Part shown: piece by piece, positions 27,740-38,347 of the stretch
Numbering within the stretch: the first letter of the stretch is position 1
Layout: every line of letters begins with the position of its first letter
NCBI GenBank assembly: GCA_028622995.1
Contig: JAJQJQ010000056.1
Coordinates: forward strand, 1,116,001 to 1,180,000
Direction of reading: 5' to 3'
Length of the DNA: 64,000 nt
Source: Panagrolaimus kolymaensis
Lineage: Eukaryota > Nematoda > Chromadorea > Rhabditida > Panagrolaimidae
Position numbers and translations under genes: made by a program
Notes under the pieces: generated by a model
What the model was told of the DNA's origin: nothing
Seen by the model: the letters and a program-made list of their open reading frames with translations, nothing else
The model's database searches: none

Positions 27740-28340
27740 TTAATCACTTTCGTCCATCTGAAAAAAACATTTTAATTGTTGTATTTGATGTTGATGAATT
27801 TGAGCTAACCTTATTGTCATATTGCTTATATTTTTCATCGGGTTGATATCTCGGTAAATAACCCTAAAAAAAGTCATACAGTACTACCATAATAAAAACA
27901 GAAAAAAACTTCTCACCAAATGGTCACGAGATTCACCTATTCCATCTTTAAAGCTATTATCCTTGTGTCTGTAATTCCGAGATCTTTCTATATATCCTTT
28001 ATCTATTTCCATCTCATTTGTTTCTTGCACTTTAAGTTTTATTTCACCCGCTTTCAGAATTCGGCTTACAGATGCCAAAGTTTGATTATGTTTTAGACTA
28101 GCAGCCACTATGCCTTTTTGTTGTTCATTGGAGGGAAATTGTTGAGCAAATTGATTTACATTGCCATTTTCATCACAATGTTTTGCTTCCTTTCGAGATG
28201 GATCAATATCATGCTAGAAAAAAAAACACACACACATGCATTAATGTCTCAGTGAATGTAAAAAATAGGGTGGCTTAAAAAAGGCAAAAATTAATTAATT
28301 TACATACCTCTTTTTTAGCACCTGGTTCTAATGCAGCCAT
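27740..28340 (-). CDS. Hypothetical small hydrophilic protein
   Basis: Four exons, 28308-28340, 27917-28213, 27810-27863 and 27740-27757, all with good donors and T-rich acceptors in matching phase, 133 aa. It starts MAALEPGAKKE; the main exon is charged and Asn/Gln-rich (NVNQFAQQFPSNEQQKG), then IVAASLKHNQTLASVSRILKAGEIKLKV, then a basic stretch (YIERSRNYRHKDNSF), and it ends PRYQPDEKYKQYDNK-MDESD. No signal peptide, membrane segment or known domain. An acceptor (TTTTTTCTAG) ends 18 nt before the start. The consistent four-exon structure and the final 6-codon exon argue for a real gene; function unknown. Head-to-head with the NDUFV3 gene, 364 bp away. Confidence 0.7.
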
Positions 28341-28704
28341 AGTAGTTCTTTTACGACTAGAAAAAAGAAAGAAGTTAATATTAAAAAGTTAAGTAATATC
28401 ATAATTTTCAAACCTTAGCATTGTTTCTAATCAAATGTTCTGTTGTTGTTGCATACATAAATTGCAATGAATAACTGAAGAATAGTGGTTGAAGTGATGG
28501 TGGTGCAACGTCGTAGGCAGCTGCTGCTGCCAACCTATGAGTCTCTTGTTAATTATCCCAACACGAAAAGAAAAAAATAATAATATAAATATTATAAGTT
28601 TTATTTCTTTAAAGCTCCTTGATTTATTTATATCAAAGAATATCGCTTTTTTTATTATTAGTTAATGGCTTTTTCTTTCTTAATTTACAGTTTTTCGATT
28701 ACAG
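28341..28704. promoter_or_regulatory. Bidirectional promoter interval
   Basis: 364 bp between divergent genes. It includes a GC-richer patch (GCAGCTGCTGCTGCC near 28520) containing an E-box, and acceptor sequences adjacent to both start codons (TTTTTCGATTACAG directly before the ATG at 28705). Confidence 0.5.
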
Positions 28705-29043
28705 ATGAATTCAGCCATGCTTTCTGCCCGCCAATCCATTACTATTGTCGCTCGATTTGCTTCCACTGTTCCATCCACTGGATCCACTGGTATTGAGCAT
28801 GCAAATAAATTTAAAGAAATTGGAAAAAATCATAAACAAGATTTCAAAGATTATAAATGCATTGATTATCTTCATTACAATACTTTCTCTTATTATGACA
28901 TTGAAGTGAGTTTTACTTATCTATTTTTCTTTTTGAGTTTATGCTTATTCGAATATTCCCCATTTTAGAATGACATGAAGCAATATCGGGTTGCTCAACC
29001 TTCTAACGACAAACCCGACACTCTACCAACTATGAAACAATAG
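28705..29043 (+). CDS. NDUFV3: Mitochondrial complex I subunit NDUFV3 (10 kDa)
   Basis: Two exons, 28705-28905 and 28969-29043, 91 aa. The N-terminus (MNSAMLSARQSITIVARFAST) is a typical mitochondrial presequence: Arg/Ser/Ala-rich with no acids. The C-terminal half reads DYLHYNTFSYYDIE-NDMKQYRVAQPSN, matching the conserved NDUFV3 block (aromatic-rich D.lE..l.kyR.PQPS). NDUFV3 is a supernumerary subunit on the flavoprotein (NADH-binding) module of complex I. Poly(A) signal AATAAA about 45 nt after the stop. Confidence 0.82.
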
Positions 29044-29823
29044 ATTATCTGGTTTCTACGATAGAATTGTATTTTATTTTCATAGAAAAAATAAAATTAT
29101 GTAAAAATAATCAAAACCTCTCATGCATAATTTAACCAATGACAAGATAACTTCTGATAAAGATACATACATATAGTTGCGTTGAATCCTTTGAGAAATG
29201 CTTATTTCTTGATTTTCAATTTTTTTTGGGTTCGTAATGACGCATTAAAAAATATTCCAAATCTTTGGGTTAGAAGAAAAAAACTGCAATATCTTATAAC
29301 TGCTTTGATGTTTGCATAGAATTTTTGAAACATTAAAATGGAAAAGAAAATATTGTAATTTTTGTTAGTTCATCAAGAAATTTAAATTTTTAAACATATA
29401 CTTTAACAAAATCAATAAATACGTTTGAAACAAGGGCATTTTTATCGTTCCATACTTTACATATTTTTTTATTAAAAAATTTTACATTCGTCTTTTATAA
29501 AGACAATTCAAAAATGTTTGACAATTTTTGTGTTTTGAATTTCCTTGTTTTTTCTCTCATAGATTTAATAAAAATTCATAGGAATTTTATAAATTAAAAA
29601 AATTTAATTGGCAACTCTTTTCTTTTTTTTCCCAAATTCAAAAAAAAAGAACTAGATAATCTAAGATGTTTTGTTTACTTCTTGAAAAAAAAAGTTTATC
29701 AGTATTTATGCTAACACAGTCATTCATATACGGTTCTATGATAAAAAAAAAATCAAAACAAGTTTTATTTTAAAAAAGTATCTTTTTGTACATTTTTTTA
29801 TTGGTGCAGAAAAGCACAAAAAA
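29044..29823. other. Noncoding: 3' flank of NDUFV3 and protease promoter
   Basis: AT-rich, no supported exons or structured RNA. It lies between two plus-strand genes. Confidence 0.6.
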
Positions 29824-31917
29824 ATGTTAAATCTATTTTTATTTTATTATTTTTTATATTTAATAAATTATGTTTACTGTAAATATGAAACGATTGAATC
29901 TGGATGTGGGCTAACATACGTTCCACCAAAAGATGGAGTAATACATTTTTAGAGTTTATTTTTTTATAAAAAAAACTTTATATTTTTAGTTTATTTTTAA
30001 TGGACAGCCTTTAAAACCTAATGAACATCCTTGGTTTTGCCATTTCGATATTGGATATAATAATGAAACAAGTAAAGTCTAGTCTTCTTTTTTTGTTTTG
30101 TTTATTAAATTTCTGTAAATTAAGGACATTGTAGCGGCACCTTAATTTCTGAAGAAGATATTATCACTTCAGCCAGTTGCTTTGATGACTCACGATTGCT
30201 GCACCAAAAGTTTAAAATTCTTTCATGTGGCTCCATTAATAATATGGTCCCACTGATACCTTTGGATGTCAAAAAACATAAAGTTTTTGGAATTCATAAT
30301 TTTGCTAGAATTAAAATTAAAAAAGTCGCCTTTTCAACTATAATTCGGCCTGTATGTATAACAAAAAATGAAAAGGTGTTACAAGGGAGCCATCTTACCG
30401 TAGTTGGAAGTGGAAAACAAAGTAAAGTTTAAATCTTGGACACTGAAGTAATTTATTTCGTAATTATTTTTTTAGAGTTTGATTATTCTGATGAGCAACG
30501 TAAGGCCGTTATTACAATTCAAAATGCGAGCAAATGTGAAGGTTATGACATGCCTTCGAATGAACAGAATACATTTATTTGTGCAGGAGAATTTTTTGTT
30601 GGCATTCGAGAAGGTGATGAAGGAGCGCCACTTTTGGCTCATTATGGAAATAGGCATTATTTAATTGGAATGGTGTCTTCAAAAAGAGAAGAATTGCCAG
30701 GTCCTTTTCTTCAAAATATATCCCCGGTGCTTTTTACTCGAATCTCAGCTTTTTGTGATACATTTATTCGAGATTCTAGCACCGAAGTATGCCTTAATAA
30801 TGCAGTTCCAATTGAAGCAACAAAAAAGTCATATTCTTGTGGAGCAGTATCTGAAAAACGAATGAGTAAACGTGCATTTGGCCATGGCTTAGATTTATTA
30901 CAGCCATGGTATTGTAAAATATACGATTCAAAGAACACAACTTACGAATGTAGTGGAACGCTTATTTCTATGAAACATATTTTAACGGTAGCTCATTGCA
31001 TGATAGAAAAAAATAAAACTGAATTGACTTTTCATTGTGGCATCGAACTTCAAACATATTCTAAAGCTGCTAATATAATTATTTATCCAAAATACATTGA
31101 AAGCACCCTTGAAAACGATATAGCCGTCATCGAATTAGAAGAAGAAATTGAATTTGATGGAATCGTTGGAGCGGCATGTTTGATAGATGATGATACAATT
31201 CGATCCTATCATGATGACCTCATTGCTGTTGGAAGCAATAACCAAGTGCATATGACAGTGAAATCAATTAAACTAAAAATGTTAAATTCAGAGAATTGCG
31301 ATCACACGTGGGCAGCTGGGTGCGACAAAAAAAATTTTCAGGCACGAAGCACGAAATACCAAAGGGTCCACCGTGTTGATTTTTAGAAAAAATAATTTGG
31401 GAAAATTTCATTCTTACCACATCGAATTTTTTTTTCTATTAGATTTTCAAAATTTTGAGGCACGAAGCTCCAAAAATTGAGGCACGGAGCACGAAGCAGG
31501 GTGCGATAATCGCACCCAATCGCACCTCGTGCCCACGTGTGATTGCGATGCAGAGTAAGCTTTAAAATAATATATTTCTAAGGTTATATTGCATGCGTTT
31601 TTAGACTAAATATGAAAACAAATCCAAAATCATCTCTTTGCCTTGCGGGTTATGAAGTCTCACCTGAAGGAGGAGACAGTGGTGGACCATTGCTGGTAAA
31701 AATTAATGAAAGATGGCATGTAATTGGTATTATTTCTGGTGGAGAGAAAGGAACACATCTACAGCCAACGTATCTTCATTTCACCCGGGTTTCAGGTTTT
31801 TATAATTTTATAAATTATGCTACTAATGAAAATGTTTACTGGTCTGAAAGTAGCTGTAAAAAAATTTACGAATTTTCACTTTTATTATTTTCCATTACTG
31901 CTTTGATAAATATTTGA
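29824..31917 (+). CDS. Tandem chymotrypsin-fold serine protease, disrupted by a MITE
   Basis: Exons 29824-29937, 29990-30071, 30125-30421, 30476-31554 and 31605-31917. A signal peptide is followed by two trypsin-like domains. Domain 1 (about residues 30-250) is a pseudo-protease: the His motif is TSASC instead of TAAHC and the Ser motif is GDEGAPL instead of GDSGGPL. Domain 2 has an intact His (LTVAHC), Asp (ENDIAVIEL) and Ser (GGDSGGPLL). The C-terminus is hydrophobic (FSLLLFSITALINI), suggesting a GPI signal or membrane anchor. Exon 4 carries a 239-bp insertion at 31303-31541 with an 8-bp duplicated target. As it stands the frame stops at 31384-31386, before the catalytic Ser; the exon phases agree only if the insertion and one target copy are ignored (545 aa then). 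The allele here should be null or truncated. Confidence 0.88.
31303..31541. mobile_element. hAT-like MITE inserted in a protease exon
   Basis: 239 bp flanked by perfect 8-bp target-site duplications ATTGCGAT (31295-31302 and 31542-31549). Terminal inverted repeats CACACGTGGGC / GCCCACGTGTG, with further imperfect inverted sequence inside (TGGGTGCGA / TCGCACCCA). Several subterminal copies of GGCACGAAGC lie within. An 8-bp duplication and short TIRs starting CA fit the hAT superfamily. No coding capacity, so mobilisation would need a transposase in trans. Confidence 0.9.
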
Positions 31918-32049
31918 ATAATTTTTTGTAACTATTTGATATTTTTTATTCTAGTCGTAGATTTTTTATTATTATTATTATTTATTATTTTAATTTGTAC
32001 ATCAATAAAAAAGATTCCTTTGATAATCTCAAAACCATATATTTTTAGT

Positions 32050-34209
32050 TTATCCCCGATGCATAATCATTGGACCAAATTTAGTTTCATTCAATCTTGA
32101 CACAATGTGGGCGCATTGATTTTGTGAATAAGCGTGTATGCGTTTTTGTTCCGAGGCTCGTTTAAGCACATTCAAATCAAAAGGTATGGCGTCAATATTG
32201 CTTGAATCAGCAATTTTATGTTGAATCCTTTGTGCAAACTTTTCTGAAGTTTCATGATTTTCTCGCCTCATTGGAGGTAAATATTTAACATTGTAAAGAA
32301 TTCCAAATGAAGTCATTAAACGGAAAAGATATGGTAGAAATGTGTCTTCTTTCCAAAATGCATCGCCTAATCGAGGATCTTGAGTAATTGCAATGGGATA
32401 AAAGTCCACGTTTTCCACGAAGCATGCTCGTCGAAATTGTGATACAGCGGTTCCATTATTGCAAAAACCTTCGGGGAAAAGCAAAATTGGGTCTTTGGTT
32501 TCATCGGATGCAAAAGTGGTAATTTTATTCTAAAAAAAGTCAAAAGTAAGAATACACCTTTACGAATTCTTTTTTATCCTACTTGAAAATCTCTTCTTTC
32601 ATTTGCATTAGTTCTTTCCAACCATAAAGTTGAACCAATTTGTCCAGCGGTTTTTTCAACCCATCCAATAATGCCTGAATGTTTTTGCCCGGTTACAGTA
32701 AAACCCCATTTTTGAGCATCAGCAAAAAGTAATTGAATGTCATTCGCGCTTAAATGATTGGATACAGCAATGCCAGGTGCTTTGGGACGATTTTTTTCTT
32801 CATCATTATAATTTGCGATTACACCGATGGCAGCGCAAAATAAACGAGAGAATGCTCGACCAATATACACAATTTGATCATGAGAATATTGATGGACAGA
32901 TGATACAATTGCTGCGGAGGTTAAAAATATAATTGATGCAATTAACAAACAACATCTGATAGGAAGTAAAAATAAGAATCTAAAAAAATGAAATTTCAAA
33001 TTTTTGGTTTTTGAAATAAATAAATTATTTTTTACCTTAAAGTCCAACTGGCGCAATAAATTCCCCATTGTGTTGCAGCTTCATATCTTTTACGGGTGGC
33101 AATAGACGAGAAGGCAGGAAAGGACAAAAAATTCCAATAATTTATTGGTGAAAATTCACATGTGAATAATAAATCATCCTGTAAAAAATGAATTTATTTC
33201 CTTTACATTTTTACTTTACATTTTTTCTTTAATTCAATCAAAAAAAAGTCAAACAATCAATCAAAGTTTAAACTTTCTCCCTCTTTATTCTTTTTCTTTT
33301 TGTTCCCGAAATAAAATTAAAAAAAGTTGTTCCATTGTTTCGTTTTTTTTCTATCTCTGCCACGAGCAATCTTTTTTTTTATAAGTTCACGAGTACTTTG
33401 ACACATTTTTTCCACGAGAGTAGTCTTATCATACATTTTTTTATGTTCAGACAACGAAAAGAAAGTAAAAAAAAAAGCGATTAAGTTTTAATTACATTTT
33501 ATGATCATTTAATCATTTAACCTTGTACCTTAAAAGCAGCTTAAAAACCTAACAATAAAACTCAACTTTTATTTTTTTGACTTAAAAAGCATAAGAAAAA
33601 GAATGTCCTGCTTTTTATGGTTAATTTTATGTTTTAGTCAACTAAGTCCATTCCTTATCACTCCTTCCCCACACGTGCTTGCCTCATCGAACATTTTTTT
33701 GACAACAACGCTCTCTGAGTGGCACCATCGTATCATTTCATTTCCGCTAATCTCCCCTTGTTGTTTTCTTAAGAAATAAATTCGACTTTGAACTTTTTAA
33801 GACTATTAACCTGAATAATAGCTTCAATGCCAGCTTGAAGAATTTCAGCTTGAATTTCAAATAATTCAAATTCACTTTGTTCATTGGAATCAATAACATT
33901 GTTATTATTTGTTTTTGTTGTTGTTTCTTCATGATTAATGATTTCCTTATCCTTTGGACAATATTTTTCAACCAAATGATCCATAAAACGGCCTTGATGA
34001 CGGCGTTCAATAATTTTTTGTCTTCGGGCAAGAGGCTTTTCTTCATCATTATTAAGTTTAATACCAAAGTTTTCTTGTAAATATATTATTACTGCAGCAT
34101 AAAGTTTCGGCAAATCACCCCATGATTTACCAAAAATTATAAATGCAATTGTTATTGCAACGATGGATGCAATAGTCGATGAATAAATACAAAGCAGCGA
34201 TGAAAGCAT
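32050..34209 (-). CDS. Glycerol-3-phosphate acyltransferase 3/4-like (ACL-4/5 type)
   Basis: Four ex­ons, 33811-34209, 33036-33178, 32583-32979 and 32050-32529, phases consistent, 472 aa. Membrane segments lie at the N-terminus (IASIVAITIAFIIFGKSW) and before the catalytic domain (FLFLLPIRCCLLIASIIFL). Acyltransferase block I is NHLSAND (HX4D); a later block is LFPEGFCNNGT (FPEGTC-type, binding glycerol-3-phosphate); then YPIAITQDPRLGDAFW and LMTSFGILYNVKYLPPM, which are diagnostic for the GPAT3/4 (AGPAT6/9) branch. Reaction: acyl-CoA plus glycerol-3-phosphate to lysophosphatidate in the ER membrane, the first step of glycerolipid synthesis. Tail to tail with the serine protease. Intron 1 is long (632 bp). 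Confidence 0.93.
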
Positions 34210-35745
34210 TCTTTCGAATTCTTTGTATTAAATATTTTTATTACCCTGGAAAAAATAGCACACGATAGTTAATAGATAGCAAATAATTTTTTTGTATGGT
34301 TTAAAAATGAAATAAATAAGCAATATTTATATGTATACAGGCGAGAGAAAAAAAAAATTATAACATCGCAACAATATAAACATAAACAAGTTTAAGAAAG
34401 ATAGAGATAAAGAAAAATGATATGCACCCGCCAACGACGAAGGCGACCATGGGAAATTCATATGGGGAGAGTTCGTTCGCACATGACACATGAATAATGA
34501 GCGGCAGCAAAGGAAATTTTTTATCGAGAAAGAAAAAAAAGAAGATGGAAACAAGCATATTTTAAGACAAGGAAATTGGAGGCTTAAAAATAAAATATGT
34601 TAAAATAATGGGCGGAGAAATTGGGCAACAAAAGAAAACAAGAAAGAAATGGTGGACGCACTTTCATTTTCTTTAAGATAAATGAAGAAATGATAAGAAA
34701 AAGAAGAGGAAAAATTTTTTTGGCGGTTGTTGTGGTTTGATTATTTTTTGTTGCCCATAAATAACTAACTACCATAGATGGATCAAAAAACACTTCAAAA
34801 TTCTTAACACCTGAGAAAGAAAAAAGAAAGAACTGAAAAGAAAATTCGAACAACCAAAAACAGAAAATAAAAATAAATTTTGAAAAATAAAAAATTCGAA
34901 GAAAGAAAAACGAAACAAATGATTTGTTGTTTTTTATTTATTTTTTTGATGTAAAAACAAAACAAAAAAGTTTGGCTTTTTAATGATTTTGAAATCTTCT
35001 TGGATCTTATGCATTTTAATTTTTCTTTTCGTAAAAAAATGTGATTGAAACTTTCTTGGTTATTACGAAATGATTATTTATTTATATTTTTATTTATTTG
35101 TTTGAAAAATGATGCATCGCTGATAGTTTCATAAAAAAATTCCATTTAGTCACACACTGTTAAACTTAATCTTAGGAACAAACATAGCAAACCTCCAAAA
35201 ATGGCGTTTATAAAAAGTTTGTATAAGAATATTTTTTTAAGTTAAGGCTTGTTTCTTGTTGCTTGAACTTGAGCATTTGACTGACTATTTATTTCTTTCT
35301 AAACTAAAAGAATTTTGTCATTTTTATTTTTTTTACGTAAACTCGGAAGAAAATATGTTGAATTCTGCTATTATTTTCTCTTTTTTGATTCCTGGTTAGT
35401 TTTTTTTTGGAAAGTTTAGCTTAATGTTATAAGGGATATTGTTATCTCATCTCTCTAACCATTATTTAAACCTGGAGGTAAAATAATTTTAAAAAATCCC
35501 CCGAGCTGGGGATTCCGGCCGCGTTTGGTCATTTCAACCCACGTGGTCCGGCCAGACCCGGAGGGTGTCCTTTGTGAAGTTATTTGGTGTCGGGATTCGA
35601 ACCTTCAGGTATTAGAATCATCACCGCTTTTTTAACCAACTGCTTCACAAAGGACAAATTTTATAAATTTGAAAACAAAATAAGTTTTAATGTTTGTCGC
35701 TTTGGTAATACATTTAAGTCATAGTTGTTAATTAAGATCAATTTT
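34210..35745. other. Noncoding: GPAT promoter region with a SINE-like unit
   Basis: Divergent genes flank it (GPAT3/4 on minus, Ly6-like on plus). The distal part contains a GC-rich Pol III-like element at 35491-35657 (separate entry). Open frames at about 34327-34853 on minus are Phe/Leu/Ser-rich shadows of purine-rich DNA with no motif. Confidence 0.6.
35491..35657 (-). ncRNA. Candidate tRNA-derived SINE / Pol III transcript
   Basis: On the minus strand the sequence has, in order, an A-box-like GAAGCAGTTGG, a perfect B box GGTTCGAATCC, a GC-rich body (GGGTCTGGCCGGACC; hairpin CCCC-GAGCTG-GGGG region) and a terminal run of T6 at 35491-35496. The T-arm and anticodon arm do not fold into a good tRNA, so this is not a working tRNA. 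A 13-bp inverted repeat (GTCCTTTGTGAAG / CTTCACAAAGGAC) closes the tRNA-like head. Its composition is sharply different from the AT-rich surroundings. Confidence 0.55.
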
Positions 35746-36346
35746 ATGTTCATACTTCGTGTTTTTGCTTTAACCGTGAAATTTTTAGTTGCATTGGGTG
35801 TAGCTTGCAATAATGGTTGTGTTGGTATTGCTGGATGCCCAGAACAAGCAAATCCATGCACAGGCAATTATTGCACTTATTGTAAGTATGAATAGCTTTT
35901 ACAAATGTGTGTCGATGATTATGTACATTGATAACTTATTTTAGTGCGAGAAATAACCATACAACCCGGTGCACAATATAATGCATCAACAACAAAACGA
36001 AGTTGCAGTGATGTTAGTTCACTTTATTATGGTGACGGTAATGGAGGTCCATTTACTTTAGTAAATAGTTGTGTATCTGTGTAAGAATTAGTATTATTAG
36101 TTCGTCCTCTATCAAGCAAAATAATTTTTTAGTGTCATTAACAATATTGACTATCATTTACTAATTTGCAATAATCAAGATTACTGTAATCACGATTGCA
36201 CTAATATCCAACAATATTATCCTACTTCGTATTATCCAACACCCTCAACAACTCCATATTATCCTTATCCACCAACTACCACTAACAGTGCTGCAACTTT
36301 CGCCATTTTTGTTCCAATCTTCTTGATGCTTTTAACTTTCGTTTAA
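35746..36346 (+). CDS. Ly6/uPAR-like Cys-rich protein, probably GPI-anchored
   Basis: Three exons, 35746-35881, 35945-36080 and 36133-36346, phases consistent, 161 aa. A signal peptide (LRVFALTVKFLVALGVA) is followed by a compact Cys-rich domain: CNNGCVG...GCPEQANPC...YCTY, then SCSDV...NSC, ending CNNQDYCN, the C-x(n)-CN signature that closes three-finger (Ly6/uPAR) domains. A Pro/Thr/Tyr-rich stalk (YYPTPSTTPYYPYPP) leads to a C-terminal hydrophobic tail (FAIFVPIFLMLLTFV), consistent with a GPI-attachment signal. Likely a cell-surface protein; nematode Ly6-type proteins often modulate receptors or adhesion, but no partner can be inferred. Confidence 0.75.
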
Positions 36347-36709
36347 TCAGAAAAATTTATGTTTTTTTTTGCTCGCATTGAATAAATACAATAACATTTT
36401 TTGCTCTAACATTTATGATAAAAATTACAAAGCCCAAAATACAATATAAAAACCATACATAATTTCAGAAGCTAACAGTTCAAAAAAAGAAAAGCACATG
36501 AAAACTGAAATCAACTGACAAAAAGAATACATAGAAATAATAAATAAACTAAAGAATCAACGGGAATACAATGTTTTTTATATTTTTTGATGAAATTTAG
36601 TGATTCTCAGAATAAATTAAAAGCAAAAATATGAAGCACAACATAACATCAAAATAAGGAATTAAGAAAATAATAAAACAGAAGGAAGGAAACTGAATCA
36701 GGTTGATCA
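36347..36709. other. Noncoding: convergent 3' ends
   Basis: 3' UTRs of the Ly6-like gene (plus; GAATAAA near 36380) and of Rab GDI (minus) meet here. No coding signal. Confidence 0.7.
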
Positions 36710-38141
36710 TCATTCATTATCTTCAAGGCTCAAGTGAGTTATTTTGGTAAAATCAAATTGTTCAGTGGTTCCACGTTTGAAAACATCCAAGACATCCGAA
36801 GTTGTAGTTTCGAAATGAGTTGTTGGATCATAAGATTTTGTAATAAAAACTTGAGATTCTGCACCAAGATCAACAGGTTCATAAACATCATAGACTTTAA
36901 CGAATCTAAAAAAAGTTAAAAGGATGAGTTATTTTAAGCAATTGAAAAGGCTTACTTTTCAGAGATTGGACCAAGAAGTTGGAGACCAGGTAAGATTTCA
37001 GCTTCAGGATTGCTTGTTTCGACAGTTGTAGAGACCAAAGCAACATACCAGCCTTTAGGAGCAACCTGGTTAGCATTTGAAACGCATGAAATGTAAATAT
37101 CGAAATGACGTCCAACTTGTTTTTGTGGAATGATAATTTGACAGCTTGCTGCATCATTGGTACTTGGAATTGGATGATTGAGAATGCAAATAGCACGAAT
37201 AACTTGACCAACTTTCTTTGATTTATCTGTTGCATATGATGGATCACAATAAACTTGTTTACATTTGGCAACTTCATCACCACTTCGAACTCCAACAGCT
37301 TTGCCATTTTCATAAACAATTTCATCCACCTTCTTATCGAGCATGTAAGTACCACCATAAATAGCACTAAGACGAGCAAAACCTTGAGGAAGTTCACCAA
37401 GACCATAAAGAGGATATAAGTAAGGTGATTTACCATAACGAGCAAGTGAGTCGCTGTATAAACGAACTCGTTCAACAGTAGCAGGATAAGGTTGTTGTTT
37501 ATAATTATCATCACGATAAAGAGCAAGAGCATGTCCAGTAAAATCAGCAGTATTTTCATCAAGCCCGAATTTCTCATAAACTTGTTGCATCGTTGTAGTT
37601 CGAGGATCCATTCCCTCCCAAGTTTGTTGATTGTTCATGTCGAAAGATTGAGTCCAAACTAAGAATTTCTTGAATCGACGCTTTTCAAACATTCCCATAA
37701 GGCTAGTTGATAAAGCTTCCATTTCATCAGCAGGAACTTTGTAAACTTTGCCGCCCTTGTAAACATATGATCCTTCGATGGACTTGAATTCAAGATAACG
37801 AGTGACACCAGTATGAATAAGGAGCTTGACCAAACTACCATTAGCCATCAAAAATTTGGGAATCAAATCAATATTCCAATCACGACCACGCCCCATTTCA
37901 GGAGATGGTTTTTTGTTAGCACCAAAGAACTGTTCATAAAGTTGTTCAAGAGGAGTCAATGAAGCACTTTCACCACCATAGTAGTTGTTTCGATCGATAT
38001 GCAAGACTTTCTTACCAGAGACACTAAGCATTCCAGAGAGGATACATTCCTAAAAACATACGATTCTATTAATGATAGAATAATGGAAAAACAAACCTTA
38101 AGACCAGTTCCAAGAACGATTGCATCGTATTCTTGATCCAT
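36710..38141 (-). CDS. gdi-1: Rab GDP dissociation inhibitor
   Basis: Three exons, 38097-38141, 36956-38049 and 36710-36905, phases consistent, 444 aa, the normal GDI length. It starts [24 protein letters not shown], followed by [18 protein letters not shown], the FAD-like fold signature of the GDI/REP superfamily. The conserved Rab-binding segment [20 protein letters not shown] and the mobile effector-region segment [22 protein letters not shown] are both present. GDI extracts prenylated GDP-bound Rabs from membranes in the cytosol and returns them. Its ATG lies 206 nt after the COQ3 stop on the same strand, with an acceptor (CTATTTTAG) 14 nt before it, so it may be the downstream gene of an operon. 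Confidence 0.97.
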
Positions 38142-38347
38142 TGTTCAAGATTCTAAAATAGACGTTAAAAAGAACTGTAACTAAAAATGTAAATGGTAAT
38201 TAACAATAAAATCACAAGTTTTTTAAAGATACAACAGCTAAACGCTGCTATCTGTGTATGGTAACAACAGATAAAAGAAAGACACAAATAAGACAAAATA
38301 AAGGCATATCATTTAATTATTTCTATCAACTATACATACATACAAAT

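Noticed and set aside
31303..31541. Reading the protease insertion as an ordinary intron
   Set aside because: Ends are not GT-AG, whereas the perfect 8-bp duplication and terminal inverted repeats identify a transposon insertion.
36906..37577. 223-codon minus-strand open frame overlapping Rab GDI
   Set aside because: It is an alternate-frame shadow of the GDI coding exon, which is unambiguous.
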